DNA of 64,000 nucleotides. Source: Streptomyces sp. NBRC 109706 (GTDB lineage Bacteria; Actinomycetota; Actinomycetes; Streptomycetales; Streptomycetaceae). The position numbers were made by a program, and so were the translations under genes. Position 1 is the first letter of the stretch; each line of letters begins with the position of its first letter. The notes under the pieces are model-generated. The model saw only the letters and a program-made list of their open reading frames with translations. It did not search any database and was not told the origin of the DNA. This document shows positions 16,140 through 25,454 of the stretch, one piece after another. The stretch is from positions 124,001 to 188,000 of the forward strand of contig NZ_BBOM01000011.1 in the NCBI RefSeq assembly GCF_000974485.1, written 5' to 3'.

Positions 16140-16685
16140 ATGAGCAGCGAGCCGGAGCAGCAGATCGGGGTGGGGACACCGGACGCGTTCCAACGCCTGT
16201 GGACGCCTCACCGGATGGCCTATATCCAGGGCGAGGGGAAACCCACCGGGCCCGGGGCCGAGGACGGGTGTCCGTTCTGTGCGATCCCCGGCAAGAGCGA
16301 CGAGGACGGCCTGGTCATCACCCGGGGGGAGACCGTCTACGCGGTGCTCAACCTCTACCCCTACAACGGTGGCCATCTGCTGGTGGTGCCCTACCGTCAT
16401 GTCGCCGACTACACGGAGCTGACCGACGCGGAGACCGCCGAGTTGGCCGTGTTCACCAAGCGGGCCATGACCGCCATCCGCGCGGCCTCGGGGGCGCACG
16501 GCTTCAACATCGGGATGAACCAGGGCTCGGCGGCCGGCGCCGGGATCGCGCCCCATCTGCACCAGCACGTGGTGCCGCGCTGGGGCGGCGACGCCAACTT
16601 CATGCCGGTGGTGGGCCACACCAAGGTGTTGCCCCAACTCCTCGCCGACACCCGGCGGATGCTCGCCGACGCCTGGCCGAGCTGA
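16140..16685 (+). CDS. HIT-family nucleotide hydrolase/phosphorylase
   Basis: A 181-residue histidine-triad protein. The HxHxH motif reads HLHQHVVPRW near residue 139, preceded by AGAGIAPH; the nucleotide-binding half has GCPFCAIPGKSDEDGLVITRG and LLVVPYRHV. The CPFC pair suggests a bound zinc as in actinobacterial Ap4A phosphorylases (the homologue beside thrS and pgsA in Mycobacterium has that activity). It probably removes dinucleoside polyphosphates such as Ap4A, by-products of aminoacyl-tRNA synthetases like the neighbouring ThrS. The substrate is inference from family and context. Confidence 0.87.
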   Translation: MSSEPEQQIGVGTPDAFQRLWTPHRMAYIQGEGKPTGPGAEDGCPFCAIPGKSDEDGLVITRGETVYAVLNLYPYNGGHLLVVPYRHVADYTELTDAETAELAVFTKRAMTAIRAASGAHGFNIGMNQGSAAGAGIAPHLHQHVVPRWGGDANFMPVVGHTKVLPQLLADTRRMLADAWPS

Positions 16686-16697
16686 CGACGCTCCCGA

Positions 16698-16721
16698 TGC
16701 CCCGGGCCGTGGCCCGGGGCA
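16698..16721. terminator. Bidirectional hairpin terminator
   Basis: TGCCCCGGGCC and its complement form an 11-bp inverted repeat around GT (about ten pairs with a four-base loop in practice), between two convergent genes. Confidence 0.65.
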
Positions 16722-16727
16722 CGGCCG

Positions 16728-18404
16728 TCACATGTTGTAGTCGTCGGCGTGCTTGGGGCCCGGATCCTGGATCTGGCCGCTGAGCGCCTGCGACCTGGCG
16801 TCGAACGGCGTTATGTCCACGCCGTTCTCCCGCAGCACCCGGAACGCGGCGGCATGCGCCACGCGCAGCACCGGCGTCGCGGTGCGCAGCACGTCGTCCA
16901 CCATGAAGCGGTTCTTCCACGGCGTGGTGGCCCAGGTGTGCCGCAGCCCGAAGGGCTCCGGCAGGCCGAGCGAGCCGCCGTACTTGTCCAGCGTCTTGGG
17001 GAACCAGGTGAGCGGGGCGCGCGCGGCCAGCCGCACCACCTCGCTGGGCTTCACCGCCGGCAGCTCCACCTCGTGGGTCTTCCAGAACTTGGGGAAGTCC
17101 CTGACCTTTTTCTTGTCGGGGCTGGGGCCCTTGGCGAAGAAGCCGTCCAACGGGCCCAGCGCGTAGCCGGAGACCTCGATCCGCAGCGTGTGGTGCAGGA
17201 CCGTCACCGAGATCATCATGGTGACGATCAACTCGCCGTCCCACAGCACGAACTGGACGCCCAGATAGTGCCGGTCCCCGGCGTTGAACTGCGATTCGTT
17301 ACAGATCCGCTGGACCTCGATATTGCTGAAGCTGTAGCCGTCCGCCGTCGGCCCGTCGGGGCGGGACACCTCGCCGGCGCCCTCGCCCACATGCCGCACC
17401 ACCCAGTGGACTATGGAGGGCGGGGTGAAGCCGCCGGTGTGCAACGGGCCGCGCTCCAGCATCCGCAGCTGGTCGCCGATGGCCCTGGCCACGTCCCAGC
17501 TGCGGAACGGGTCGATCTCCCGCCCCGGGTCGCGCGGGTGCAGATCCTCGGCGAGCTGCCAGCTGCCCCAGCGCACGCCCATGCCGAGTATGCCCTTGGT
17601 GCCGGCGTAGTAGGTGAGGTTGCTCGACTGCTCGGCGGCCAGCTTGGCGAGCCCGATGCGCAGCCGCTCGGCCTCCGCGTCGTTGGGGTTCTGCGGGACG
17701 GCCTCGGGCACGGCGGCGCCGGACTTGCCGCCGCCGGCCAGATCGCCCCAGTGCGCCCTGAGGTTCTGCGCGGTGCGCTCGCTGACCTGCCGGGCCAGGA
17801 ACCAGCCCAGGATCGGCGCCGGCAGCATCGCCCAGAGATAGATCTGGAGCACGCCGTCCACCGGGGCGCGCAGCACCGCCAGCACGGCGAGACCGCCGAT
17901 GCCGAACAGGAGCAGCGTGCCCAGCGCGCCGGCGCGTTTGTCCTGGGAGCCGGCGAAGGTGCGGCGCAGCTGGAAGAGCCCGAGATAGAGCGCCACCCCG
18001 GGCAGGAAGAGCAGCCCGAAGACCACCATGATCAACGTCAGCCGGCTGTCCCGCTGCCGTCTGATGCGCTTGGCCGCCAGCGCGTGCTCGACCACCACCT
18101 GCGGCTCGGCGCCGAAGGACTGGATCAGCGGCTTGCGCCCGTCGGAGAGCATCCTGGTCTCGATGGCGCGGGTGAACGCCTCGCCCAGGTTGGGCTCCAG
18201 CAGGGAGAACTTGCCCTTGTTGACACTGGCCCCGTCGTTGGGCTCCTTGATGTCGGCCGGGTCGCCCTCCCGGTAGGCCACGGACGCGATCCGCTGGCTG
18301 AGCCCGGTGCGCCCGCTGTTGGCGCCGGACAGCGGCACCTGGGCGCCGGGGGCGAAGTCGAACTCCACACCGGCCGCGTTCCGTAGGTCGTCAAGCGCCG
18401 TCAT
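16728..18404 (-). CDS. Large multi-pass membrane protein, 558 residues, function unknown
   Basis: Three hydrophobic segments lie near residues 122-144 (LTLIMVVFGLLFLPGVALYL), 158-180 and 184-204, and a shorter one near 370 (LIVTMMISVTVLHH). The first ~115 residues and the last ~350 are soluble. The C-terminal part contains YYAGTKGILGMGVRWGSW, ICNESQFNAGDRHYLGVQF and KNRFMVDDVLRTATPVLRVAHAAAF in pieces, none belonging to a family I can name. The gene is inverted relative to everything around it and splits the HIT gene from pgsA, which are adjacent in the mycobacterial version of this locus. Start at 18404 (MTALDDLR) is preferred to 18416; ribosome site weak. Confidence 0.8.
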   Translation of the reverse strand: MTALDDLRNAAGVEFDFAPGAQVPLSGANSGRTGLSQRIASVAYREGDPADIKEPNDGASVNKGKFSLLEPNLGEAFTRAIETRMLSDGRKPLIQSFGAEPQVVVEHALAAKRIRRQRDSRLTLIMVVFGLLFLPGVALYLGLFQLRRTFAGSQDKRAGALGTLLLFGIGGLAVLAVLRAPVDGVLQIYLWAMLPAPILGWFLARQVSERTAQNLRAHWGDLAGGGKSGAAVPEAVPQNPNDAEAERLRIGLAKLAAEQSSNLTYYAGTKGILGMGVRWGSWQLAEDLHPRDPGREIDPFRSWDVARAIGDQLRMLERGPLHTGGFTPPSIVHWVVRHVGEGAGEVSRPDGPTADGYSFSNIEVQRICNESQFNAGDRHYLGVQFVLWDGELIVTMMISVTVLHHTLRIEVSGYALGPLDGFFAKGPSPDKKKVRDFPKFWKTHEVELPAVKPSEVVRLAARAPLTWFPKTLDKYGGSLGLPEPFGLRHTWATTPWKNRFMVDDVLRTATPVLRVAHAAAFRVLRENGVDITPFDARSQALSGQIQDPGPKHADDYNM

Positions 18405-18694
18405 GACCGCCCCCACTCCCTGAGCCGTACCGGAAGAAGCGCCATCGATGAACCGCTTCGACGCGCACGAAGAACCGTCCTCACACGAGATCCGCCGACA
18501 GGCCCGTTCCCGCCCCGGGCGGGCGCGACACCTGCCGTGGCCAGCCTATCGGCGTCGGGCACAACGGCGCTGCCGGATAGGCCAGTTCCCGCCGCCGGGG
18601 CGGGGTGGGCGGGGGAGGCCGCCGGGCGTGACTACGATGGGCCCTCCGGTGGCCGCCGTCCCGCGTGGCCCGATGCGAACCCCCTGGGAAGGAC
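18405..18694. other. Divergent promoter region upstream of pgsA
   Basis: About 290 bases without a gene. A TACGAT box near 18631 could be the -10 for the pgsA operon, and AAGGA precedes its start. I see no other structure beyond GC-rich runs. Confidence 0.35.
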
Positions 18695-19420
18695 ATGCTC
18701 AACAAGTACGCGCGTGCATTCTTCACGCGTGTCCTCACCCCGTTCGCCGCCATGCTGCTTCGGCTGCGGGTGAGCCCGGACGCGGTGACCCTCGTCGGAA
18801 CCGCCGGAGTCATGGCGGGAGCGCTGGCCTTCTTCCCCAGGGGCGAGTTCTTCTGGGGCACCGTCGTCATCACCCTGTTCGTCTTCTCCGATCTGGTGGA
18901 CGGGAACATGGCCCGCCAGCTCGGGGTGTCCAGTCGCTGGGGCGCTTTCCTGGACTCCACCCTGGACCGGGTCGCGGACGCGGCGATCTTCGCCGGGATC
19001 GCGCTCTGGTACGCCGGCGGCGGCGACCATCTGGTGCTCTGCGCCGTCACGCTGTTCTGCCTGGCCAGCGGCCAGGTGGTGTCGTACACCAAGGCCAGGG
19101 GCGAGAGCATCGGCCTGCCGGTCCGGGTCAACGGGCTGGTGGAACGGGCCGAACGGCTGGTGATCACGCTGGTCTGCGCGGGCTTCGCCGGCTGGGAGCG
19201 CACGTTCGGCGTGCCGCATATCGACCTGCTGCTGCCGATCGCCCTGTGGGTGGTTGCCGTCGGCAGCCTGATCACGCTGGTCCAGCGGATGGTCACGGTG
19301 CGCCGCGAGTCGGCCGAGGCCGACGCCGCCGACGCCGCAGCCGCTGCCGACGCCGCTGCCGACCGGGACGGCGTCGCCGATGCGCCCGAGCCGGCGGAGG
19401 GGAAGAGCGAGCGCGGATGA
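18695..19420 (+). CDS. pgsA: Phosphatidylinositol phosphate synthase (CDP-alcohol phosphatidyltransferase)
   Basis: The 241-residue membrane enzyme carries the full CDP-alcohol phosphotransferase signature, D-G-x2-A-R-x8-G-x3-D-x3-D, read in VDGNMARQLGVSS followed by GAFLDSTLDRVAD (residues ~70-95), plus several transmembrane helices. In actinobacteria the enzyme in this locus joins inositol-3-phosphate to CDP-diacylglycerol, giving PI-phosphate, the entry to PI mannosides. The C-terminal ~30 residues are an Ala/Asp repeat-like tail. GGAAGG precedes the ATG. It overlaps the acyltransferase gene by four bases, and its assignment rests largely on the pimA context. Confidence 0.88.
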   Translation: MLNKYARAFFTRVLTPFAAMLLRLRVSPDAVTLVGTAGVMAGALAFFPRGEFFWGTVVITLFVFSDLVDGNMARQLGVSSRWGAFLDSTLDRVADAAIFAGIALWYAGGGDHLVLCAVTLFCLASGQVVSYTKARGESIGLPVRVNGLVERAERLVITLVCAGFAGWERTFGVPHIDLLLPIALWVVAVGSLITLVQRMVTVRRESAEADAADAAAAADAAADRDGVADAPEPAEGKSERG

Positions 19421-20349
19421 GGGAGCGTCTCGCCGACCTCGGCTACCAGCTCGGCTGGAGCGCGGTCAAGCGCCTGCCCGAGCCGGCCGCCGTGGCCCTG
19501 GGCCGGCGCGCCGCCGACTCCGCCTGGCGGCGTCGCGGCCCACGGGTGCGGCAGCTGGAGGCCAACCTGGCCCGGGTGCGGCCCGACGCCGACGAGGCCG
19601 AGCTGCGCGCGCTCTCCCGGGCCGGGATGCGCAGCTATCTCCGCTACTGGGTGGAGTCCTTCCGGCTCCCGGTCTGGAGCGCGGCACGGATCGGCGGCGC
19701 GCTGCGCCTTGAGGACCAGCACCATCTCACCGACGCCATCGACGCGGGCAGGGGCGTGGTGCTGGCCCTGCCGCACCTGGCCAACTGGGATCTGGCCGGC
19801 AGCTGGCTGGTCACCGAGCTGCGCACCCCGTTCACCACGGTCGCCGAACGGCTCAAGCCCGAGCGGCTGTTCGACCGTTTTATCGCCTACCGCGAGGGCC
19901 TGGGCATGGAGGTGGTGGCGCACGATGGCGGGGTCGCCTTCGGCAAGCTCGCCCGGCGGCTGCGCGCCGGCGGCGTGGTGGCCCTGGTCGCCGACCGCGA
20001 TCTGTCCGCCTCCGGGGTGCCCGTCACCTTCTTCGGCGAGACGGCCACCATGCCGGCGGGACCCGCCCTGCTCGCCCAGCAGACCGGCGCCGCGCTGCTG
20101 CCGGTGTCCCTCTGGTACGACGAGACCCCGGTGATGAAGGGGCGGGTGATGGCGCCGCTGCCGGTGCCGGAGGACGGCACCCGCGCCGAGCGCACCGCCG
20201 CGCTGACCCAGGCCCTGGCCGACCGGTTCGCCGACGCCATCGCCGCACACCCCCAGGACTGGCACATGCTGCAACGGCTGTGGACGGCCGATCTGGACCC
20301 GAGGCCGGCGCCCCGGCCGGCCGACCGAGCCGAGGAGCGCGGGGCATGA
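19417..20349 (+). CDS. Phosphatidylinositol mannoside acyltransferase (PatA-like)
   Basis: A 310-residue LPLAT-superfamily protein related to HtrB/MsbB. The catalytic HX4D motif is HLANWD near residue 120, followed by TTVAERLKPERLFDRF; later blocks are ALVADRDLSASGVPVTFFGE and AGPALLAQQTGAALLPVS. In mycobacteria the equivalent gene acylates the 2-linked mannose of PIM1/PIM2 on the cytoplasmic face. It overlaps pgsA and pimA by four bases each (ATGA at both ends), so synthesis of the three enzymes is translationally coupled. Confidence 0.88.
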   Translation: MRERLADLGYQLGWSAVKRLPEPAAVALGRRAADSAWRRRGPRVRQLEANLARVRPDADEAELRALSRAGMRSYLRYWVESFRLPVWSAARIGGALRLEDQHHLTDAIDAGRGVVLALPHLANWDLAGSWLVTELRTPFTTVAERLKPERLFDRFIAYREGLGMEVVAHDGGVAFGKLARRLRAGGVVALVADRDLSASGVPVTFFGETATMPAGPALLAQQTGAALLPVSLWYDETPVMKGRVMAPLPVPEDGTRAERTAALTQALADRFADAIAAHPQDWHMLQRLWTADLDPRPAPRPADRAEERGA

Positions 20350-21506
20350 GGATCGGCATCGTCTGCCCCTACTCCTGGGACGTCCCCGGCGGGGTGCAGT
20401 TCCATGTGCGCGACCTGGCCGAGCACCTGATCGAACGGGGCCACCATGTCTCGGTGCTCGCCCCGGCCGACGAGGACACCCCGCTGCCGCCCTATGTGGT
20501 CTCCGCCGGCCGCGCCGTCTCGGTGCCCTACAACGGTTCGGTCGCGCGGGTGAACCTCGGCCTGATGTCGGTCTCCAAGGTCCGCCGCTGGGTCCACGAC
20601 GGCGACTTCGACGTGCTGCACATCCACGAGCCGGTGGTGCCCTCGCTCGGGCTGCTCACCTGCTGGGCCGCGCGCGGGCCCATCGTCGCCACCTTCCACA
20701 CCTCCAACCCGCGCTCCCGCGCCATGGTCGCGGCCTATCCGATCCTCCAGCCGGCGCTGGAGAAGATCAGCGCCAGGATCGCGGTCAGCGAGTACGCCCG
20801 GCGCACGCTGGTCGAGCATCTGGGCGGCGACGCGGTCGTCATCCCCAACGGGGTGGACGTGGGCTTCTTCGCCGACGCCGAGCCCCGAGCCGAGTGGCAG
20901 GGCGACACCATCGGCTTCATCGGCCGCATCGACGAGCCGCGCAAGGGCCTGCCGGTGCTGATGCGGGCGCTGCCCACCATCCTGGCCGCCCGCCCCACCA
21001 CCCGGCTGCTGGTCGCCGGGCGGGGCGACGAGAAGGAGGCGGTCGCCACGCTGCCCGCCGAGCTGCGGGAGCGGGTGACGTTCCTCGGCATGATCACCGA
21101 CGAGGAGAAGGCCGGCCTGCTGCGCAGCGTCGACCTCTATGTGGCGCCCAACACCGGCGGCGAGAGCTTCGGCATCATCCTGGTCGAGGCGCTGTCCGCG
21201 GGGGCGCCCGTGCTGGCCAGCGATCTCGACGCGTTCGCCCAGGTGCTGGACGGCGGCACGGCGGGCGAGCTGTTCGTCAACGAGGACGCGGACGCGCTGG
21301 CCGCCGCCGCGCTGCGGCTGCTCGGCGCCCCGGAACGCCTGGCCGAGCTGCGGGAACGCGGCAGCCGGCATGTGCGGCGCTTCGACTGGTCGACGGTCGG
21401 CGCCGATGTGCTGGCGGTCTACGAGACGGTCACCGCCGGGCGCGGTGCGGTCGCCCCCGACGACCGCGTCGGGCTGCTGGGCCGCCTGGGCTTCGCCAGG
21501 GACTGA
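20346..21506 (+). CDS. pimA: Phosphatidylinositol alpha-mannosyltransferase
   Basis: A 386-residue GT-B (GT4) glycosyltransferase. Landmarks known from mycobacterial PimA are present: the PGGV loop near residue 15, the catalytic-site His in ATFHTSNPRSR, the GDP-mannose contacts Arg and Lys in GRIDEPRKGL, and Glu in GGESFGIILVEAL. It transfers mannose from GDP-mannose to the 2-OH of PI at the inner membrane face, the first PIM step. The start overlaps the acyltransferase stop. This is the third gene of the pgsA operon. Confidence 0.92.
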   Translation: MRIGIVCPYSWDVPGGVQFHVRDLAEHLIERGHHVSVLAPADEDTPLPPYVVSAGRAVSVPYNGSVARVNLGLMSVSKVRRWVHDGDFDVLHIHEPVVPSLGLLTCWAARGPIVATFHTSNPRSRAMVAAYPILQPALEKISARIAVSEYARRTLVEHLGGDAVVIPNGVDVGFFADAEPRAEWQGDTIGFIGRIDEPRKGLPVLMRALPTILAARPTTRLLVAGRGDEKEAVATLPAELRERVTFLGMITDEEKAGLLRSVDLYVAPNTGGESFGIILVEALSAGAPVLASDLDAFAQVLDGGTAGELFVNEDADALAAAALRLLGAPERLAELRERGSRHVRRFDWSTVGADVLAVYETVTAGRGAVAPDDRVGLLGRLGFARD

Positions 21507-21515
21507 CCACCCGGG

Positions 21516-21529
21516 TAGGGTCACTGGGC
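21516..21529 (+). promoter_or_regulatory. -10 box of a leaderless promoter
   Basis: TAGGGT (21516-21521) lies eight bases before the GTG at 21530. The following gene thus has its own start site just past pimA. Confidence 0.45.
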
Positions 21530-22090
21530 GTGACCACTGTCATCTCCGTCGTCGTCGCGCTGCTGTTGATCGGCGTCTATCTGAGCTGGACGGCCGGGCG
21601 GCTCGACCGGCTGCACGCCAGGATGGACGCGGCCAGGGCCGCGCTGGACGCCCAGCTGCTGCGGCGTGCCTCCATCACCCAGGAACTCGCCACCGCCGGC
21701 GTCTTCGACCCCGCCGCCTCGATGGTCCTCTACCAGGCCGCGCACGCCGCCCGTCTCGCCGAGGACGAGCAGCGGGAGGTCGCGGAGAGCGAGCTGACCC
21801 AGGCGCTGCGCGCGGTCTTCGCCGAACGGGCCCAGGTGCGGGCGATGTTGGACGCGCCCGGCGGGGAGGCCGGCGCCGAGGAGCTGGTGGCCGCCGTGCG
21901 CCGGGTCCCGATGGCCCGCCGGTTCCACAACGACGCGGTCAGGGCGGCCAGGGCCGTCCGCCGCCACCGCACCGTCCGCTGGCTCCGGCTGGCCGGGCAC
22001 GCGCCGTTCCCGCTGGCCTTCGAGATGGACGACGAACCGCCGGCCGCCCTGGTGGAGCCGTTGCGGGGCGACGGTTCGGCGAGCCACTGA
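21530..22090 (+). CDS. Membrane-anchored helical protein, LemA-like appearance, 186 residues
   Basis: An N-terminal transmembrane helix (VISVVVALLLIGVYLSW) is followed by long charged helices: RLDRLHARMDAARAALDAQLL, then a segment ARRFHNDAVRAARAVRRHR. The layout (short outside N-terminus, helix, and F-N-x-AV segment) resembles LemA proteins, but the match is topological and I would not assign the family firmly. The GTG start follows TAGGGT by eight bases. It sits directly downstream of pimA, where mycobacteria also keep an uncharacterised gene. Confidence 0.65.
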   Translation: MTTVISVVVALLLIGVYLSWTAGRLDRLHARMDAARAALDAQLLRRASITQELATAGVFDPAASMVLYQAAHAARLAEDEQREVAESELTQALRAVFAERAQVRAMLDAPGGEAGAEELVAAVRRVPMARRFHNDAVRAARAVRRHRTVRWLRLAGHAPFPLAFEMDDEPPAALVEPLRGDGSASH

Positions 22091-22268
22091 GGGACGATTG
22101 GCCCTTCCGGACAAGGCCACCTTCGGGTGAAATGGGGAAGTGCGGCAGCCGTTCGACGGCGTGACGAGCGGGCTCGGGAGGCCCCCACGGTCCGCCCAGA
22201 CCGTCGTCCTACCATCGACTCGTCGCACGATTACCGTCGCGTAACCCCCCTTCGAGTGAGGTCGATCC

Positions 22269-23192
22269 GTGTCCAGCACGCCCGAAAGCACCAGCTCCGC
22301 CCCGGCGAACCCGGAGACCGGCACCGCCCGCGTCAAGCGCGGCATGGCCGAGCAACTCAAGGGCGGGGTGATCATGGACGTGGTCACCCCCGAGCAGGCC
22401 AGGATCGCCGAGGACGCCGGTGCGGTGGCCGTGATGGCCCTGGAACGGGTGCCCGCCGACATCCGCAGGGACGGCGGGGTCGCCCGGATGTCCGACCCGG
22501 ACATGATCGACGGCATCATCGAGGCCGTCTCCATCCCGGTGATGGCCAAGTCCCGCATCGGGCACCTGGTCGAGGCCCAGGTGCTGCAGGCGCTCGGCGT
22601 GGACTACATCGACGAGTCCGAGGTGCTCACCCCGGCCGACGAGGTCAACCACACCGACAAGTGGTCCTTCACCACCCCCTTCGTCTGTGGCGCCACCAAC
22701 CTGGGCGAGGCCCTGCGGCGGATCGCCGAGGGCGCCGCCATGATCCGCTCCAAGGGCGAGGCCGGCACCGGCAACGTGGTCGAGGCCGTCCGCCACATGC
22801 GGCAGATCAGGGGCGAGATCGGCCGGCTGCGGGCGCTGGACAACCACGAGCTGTACGCCGCGGCCAAGGAGCTGCGCGCCCCCTACGAGCTGGTCCGCGA
22901 GGTGGCCGAGCTGGGCAAGCTCCCCGTCGTCCTCTTCTCCGCCGGCGGCGTGGCGACCCCGGCCGACGCCGCGCTGATGCGTCAACTCGGCGCCGAGGGC
23001 GTCTTCGTCGGCTCCGGCATCTTCAAGTCCGGCGACCCGGCCAAGCGCGCCGCCGCCGTGGTCAAGGCCACCACCTTCTACGACGACCCCAAGGTCGTCG
23101 CCGATGTCTCCCGGGGCCTGGGGGAGGCCATGGTCGGCATCAACCTGGACGCGGAGCCGGGCGCCGAGCGCTACGCGAACCGTGGCTGGTGA
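22269..23192 (+). CDS. pdxS: Pyridoxal 5'-phosphate synthase lyase subunit
   Basis: A 307-residue TIM-barrel synthase. [20 protein letters not shown], the Schiff-base Lys in [29 protein letters not shown] and [15 protein letters not shown] are PdxS hallmarks. With PdxT it makes PLP from ribose 5-phosphate, glyceraldehyde 3-phosphate and ammonia in a 12+12 complex. The extreme N-terminus ([16 protein letters not shown]) is a ~20-residue Ser/Pro-rich extension. GTG start with GAGG nearby. No PdxR-type regulator is adjacent. pdxT overlaps its end by 11 bases. Confidence 0.97.
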   Translation: MSSTPESTSSAPANPETGTARVKRGMAEQLKGGVIMDVVTPEQARIAEDAGAVAVMALERVPADIRRDGGVARMSDPDMIDGIIEAVSIPVMAKSRIGHLVEAQVLQALGVDYIDESEVLTPADEVNHTDKWSFTTPFVCGATNLGEALRRIAEGAAMIRSKGEAGTGNVVEAVRHMRQIRGEIGRLRALDNHELYAAAKELRAPYELVREVAELGKLPVVLFSAGGVATPADAALMRQLGAEGVFVGSGIFKSGDPAKRAAAVVKATTFYDDPKVVADVSRGLGEAMVGINLDAEPGAERYANRGW

Positions 23193-23793
23193 CGCGGAGG
23201 CCGCCGCGCCGGCGGTGGGCGTCCTCGCGCTGCAGGGCGACGTCCGCGAGCATCTGACGGCGCTGCGCGCGGCCGGGGCCGAGCCCCGGCCGGTCCGCAG
23301 GCCCGAGGAGCTGGCCGCCGTCTCGGGGCTGGTGATCCCCGGCGGCGAGTCCACCACCATCTCCAAGCTGGCAGGCGCCTTCGGCCTGCTGGCCCCGCTG
23401 CGCGACCGGGTCGCCGACGGGCTGCCCGTCTACGGCTCCTGCGCCGGGATGATCATGCTCGCCGACAAGATCCTGGACCCGAGATCGGGGCAGGAGACGG
23501 TCGGCGGCATCGACATGATCGTCCGCCGCAACGCCTTCGGCCGGCAGAACGAGTCCTTCGAGGCCGCCGTCGAGGTCGCCGGGGTGCCGGGCGGCCCGGT
23601 GCGGGGCGTCTTCATCCGCGCCCCCTGGGTCGAGTCCATCGGGGCCGCCGCCGAGTCGATCGCCGAACACCGGGGGCACAGCGTGGCCGTCCGCCAGGGG
23701 AACCTGCTGGCGACCGCGTTCCACCCCGAGCTGACCGGCGACCACCGGGTGCACGCGCTCTTCCTCGCCATGGTGCGCGCGGCGGCCCGCTGA
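23182..23793 (+). CDS. pdxT: Pyridoxal 5'-phosphate synthase glutaminase subunit
   Basis: A 203-residue class I glutaminase. The nucleophile Cys is in [10 protein letters not shown], the oxyanion region in IPGGESTTI, and the His-Glu pair in AFHPELT. It delivers ammonia to PdxS. I choose the GTG at 23182, which overlaps the pdxS end by 11 bases; further upstream codons are in pdxS. Its N-terminus ([11 protein letters not shown]) is an untypical Ala-rich extension. Confidence 0.94.
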   Translation: MAGDAEAAAPAVGVLALQGDVREHLTALRAAGAEPRPVRRPEELAAVSGLVIPGGESTTISKLAGAFGLLAPLRDRVADGLPVYGSCAGMIMLADKILDPRSGQETVGGIDMIVRRNAFGRQNESFEAAVEVAGVPGGPVRGVFIRAPWVESIGAAAESIAEHRGHSVAVRQGNLLATAFHPELTGDHRVHALFLAMVRAAAR

Positions 23794-23801
23794 GCTGCCG
23801 G

Positions 23802-23807
23802 TAGGAT
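23802..23807 (+). promoter_or_regulatory. Possible -10 box for the YebC-family gene
   Basis: TAGGAT near 23802 lies about 55 bases before the GTG at 23861, suggesting a separate promoter with a leader; GAAGGAG precedes the start. Confidence 0.4.
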
Positions 23808-23860
23808 CGCTGGGCGATCGACGTAACGGAAATAGTTGGCGACATCGAAGGAGCAGCGCT

Positions 23861-24613
23861 GTGTCCGGCCACTCCAAGTGGGCAACCACCAAGCACAAGA
23901 AGGCCGTGATCGATGCCAAGCGCGGCAAGCTGTTCGCCAAGCTGATCAAGAACATCGAGGTCGCGGCGCGCACCGGCGGCGGCGACCCGGACGGCAACCC
24001 CACGCTCTTCGACGCCATCCAGAAGGCCAAGAAGAGCTCGGTCCCCAACAACAACATCGACCGCGCGGTCAAGCGCGGCGCGGGCCTTGAGGCTGGCGGT
24101 GCGGACTACCAGACGATCATGTACGAGGGCTATGGCCCCAACGGTGTCGCCGTGCTGATCGAATGCCTCACCGACAACCGCAACCGCGCCGCCTCCGACG
24201 TCCGGGTGGCGATGACCCGCAACGGCGGTTCGATGGCCGACCCGGGCTCGGTCTCCTACCTCTTCAACCGCAAGGGCGTGGTGATCGTCCCCAAGGGCGA
24301 ACTGGCCGAGGACGATGTGCTGGGCGCGGTGCTCGAGGCGGGCGCCGAGGAGGTCAACGACCTGGGGGAGTCCTACGAGGTGGTCAGCGAGGCCGGCGAT
24401 CTGGTCGCGGTGCGCACCGCGCTCCAGGAGGCCGACATCGACTACGACTCGGCGGAGGCCAGCTTCGTCCCCACCATGCAGGTGGAGTTGGACGAGGACG
24501 GGGCGCGCAAGATCTTCCGCCTCATCGACGCGTTGGAGGACAGCGACGACGTGCAGAACGTCTTCGCCAACTTCGACGTCGCCGACGAGGTGATGGCCAA
24601 GGTGGACGCGTAG
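23861..24613 (+). CDS. YebC/PmpR (TACO1) family protein
   Basis: A 250-residue protein beginning [22 protein letters not shown], the invariant YebC N-terminus, with [32 protein letters not shown] and [18 protein letters not shown]. Older annotation calls the family transcriptional regulators; more recent work links several members to relief of ribosome stalling on proline stretches. Its place beside ruvC is conserved in many bacteria. In this organism, with Pro-rich proteins such as the CobT fusion, the translational role would make sense (inference). Confidence 0.95.
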   Translation: MSGHSKWATTKHKKAVIDAKRGKLFAKLIKNIEVAARTGGGDPDGNPTLFDAIQKAKKSSVPNNNIDRAVKRGAGLEAGGADYQTIMYEGYGPNGVAVLIECLTDNRNRAASDVRVAMTRNGGSMADPGSVSYLFNRKGVVIVPKGELAEDDVLGAVLEAGAEEVNDLGESYEVVSEAGDLVAVRTALQEADIDYDSAEASFVPTMQVELDEDGARKIFRLIDALEDSDDVQNVFANFDVADEVMAKVDA

Positions 24614-24734
24614 CGCCTGTCCTGCGGAGCGCCCTCGTACCTCCCGGCCCGGTGTCCGGGAGAGCCGGGCAGGTCCTGGGCCGCGCGTCGCACCGCCGGC
24701 GGGTCAACGGCCCGGCCGCAGCGGCTTCTTGGAC

Positions 24735-24759
24735 GGCCCCCACGTGCCGCGTGGGGGCC
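24735..24759 (+). terminator. Terminator after the YebC gene
   Basis: A 10-bp perfect stem, GGCCCCCACG/CGTGGGGGCC, with a 5-base loop. Confidence 0.65.
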
Positions 24760-24869
24760 GTCGCCACGCCGGGCGGCTGCCGCGCGCCGCGCGTTGTCAG
24801 TGCCGCCAGGTAGCCTGCCAGGCGGCTGGCCAGCGGGCCGGCCCCTGGGGGCGAGAGCGAGGAGAGCCG

Positions 24870-25454
24870 GTGCGGGTACTGGGAGTTGACCCGGGGCTGA
24901 CCCGCTGTGGCATCGGCGTGGTGGACGGCGCGGCCGGCCGCCCGCTGCGGATGCTGGCGGTCGGCGTGATCCGCACCCCGGCGGAGGCCGAGACGGCGTC
25001 CCGCCTGGTGGAGATCGAACGCGGCATGGAGGAGTGGTTGGACGCGCACCAGCCGGAATCCGTTGCCGTGGAGCGGGTGTTCAGCCAGCACAACGTGCGC
25101 ACGGTGATGGGCACGGCCCAGGCCAGCGCGGTCGCCATGCTCTGCGCCGCGCGGCGTGGGCTGCCGGTCGCGCTGCACACCCCCAGCGAGGTCAAGGCCG
25201 CCGTCACCGGCAGCGGCCAGGCCGACAAGGCCCAGGTCGGCGCCATGGTCACCCGGCTGCTGCGGCTCGCCGCACCGCCCAAGCCGGCGGACGCGGCCGA
25301 CGCGCTCGCCCTGGCGATCTGTCATATCTGGCGCGCGCCCGCCCAACAGCGCCTGCGCGCCGCCCAGTCGGCGGCGGTCGCCCGCCTCGTCCCCGCTGTC
25401 ACCCCACCGGACCCCCCACCGAACTCTTCACCGAAGGGCGGCGCCCCCGCATGA
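24870..25454 (+). CDS. ruvC: Holliday junction endonuclease RuvC
   Basis: A 194-residue RNase H-fold nuclease. Acidic catalytic residues are seen in [12 protein letters not shown] (Asp 7), AVERVFSQ (Glu) and [12 protein letters not shown] (two Asp). It resolves the junction held by RuvAB. The C-terminal ~25 residues are Pro/Ala-rich and not part of the fold. GTG start after GGAGAG. Its stop overlaps ruvA by four bases. Confidence 0.95.
   Translation: MRVLGVDPGLTRCGIGVVDGAAGRPLRMLAVGVIRTPAEAETASRLVEIERGMEEWLDAHQPESVAVERVFSQHNVRTVMGTAQASAVAMLCAARRGLPVALHTPSEVKAAVTGSGQADKAQVGAMVTRLLRLAAPPKPADAADALALAICHIWRAPAQQRLRAAQSAAVARLVPAVTPPDPPPNSSPKGGAPA

Noticed and set aside
14089-16179. Long open frame antisense to thrS
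   Set aside because: It exists because of high GC in third positions of the real gene; its product has skewed Leu/Arg/Gly/His composition and no family motif.
16749-18386. 545-codon plus-strand frame opposite the membrane-protein gene
   Set aside because: Its composition is that of a shadow frame (Arg, Gln, His, Ala rich), while the minus-strand frame has real transmembrane helices and a terminator at the correct end.
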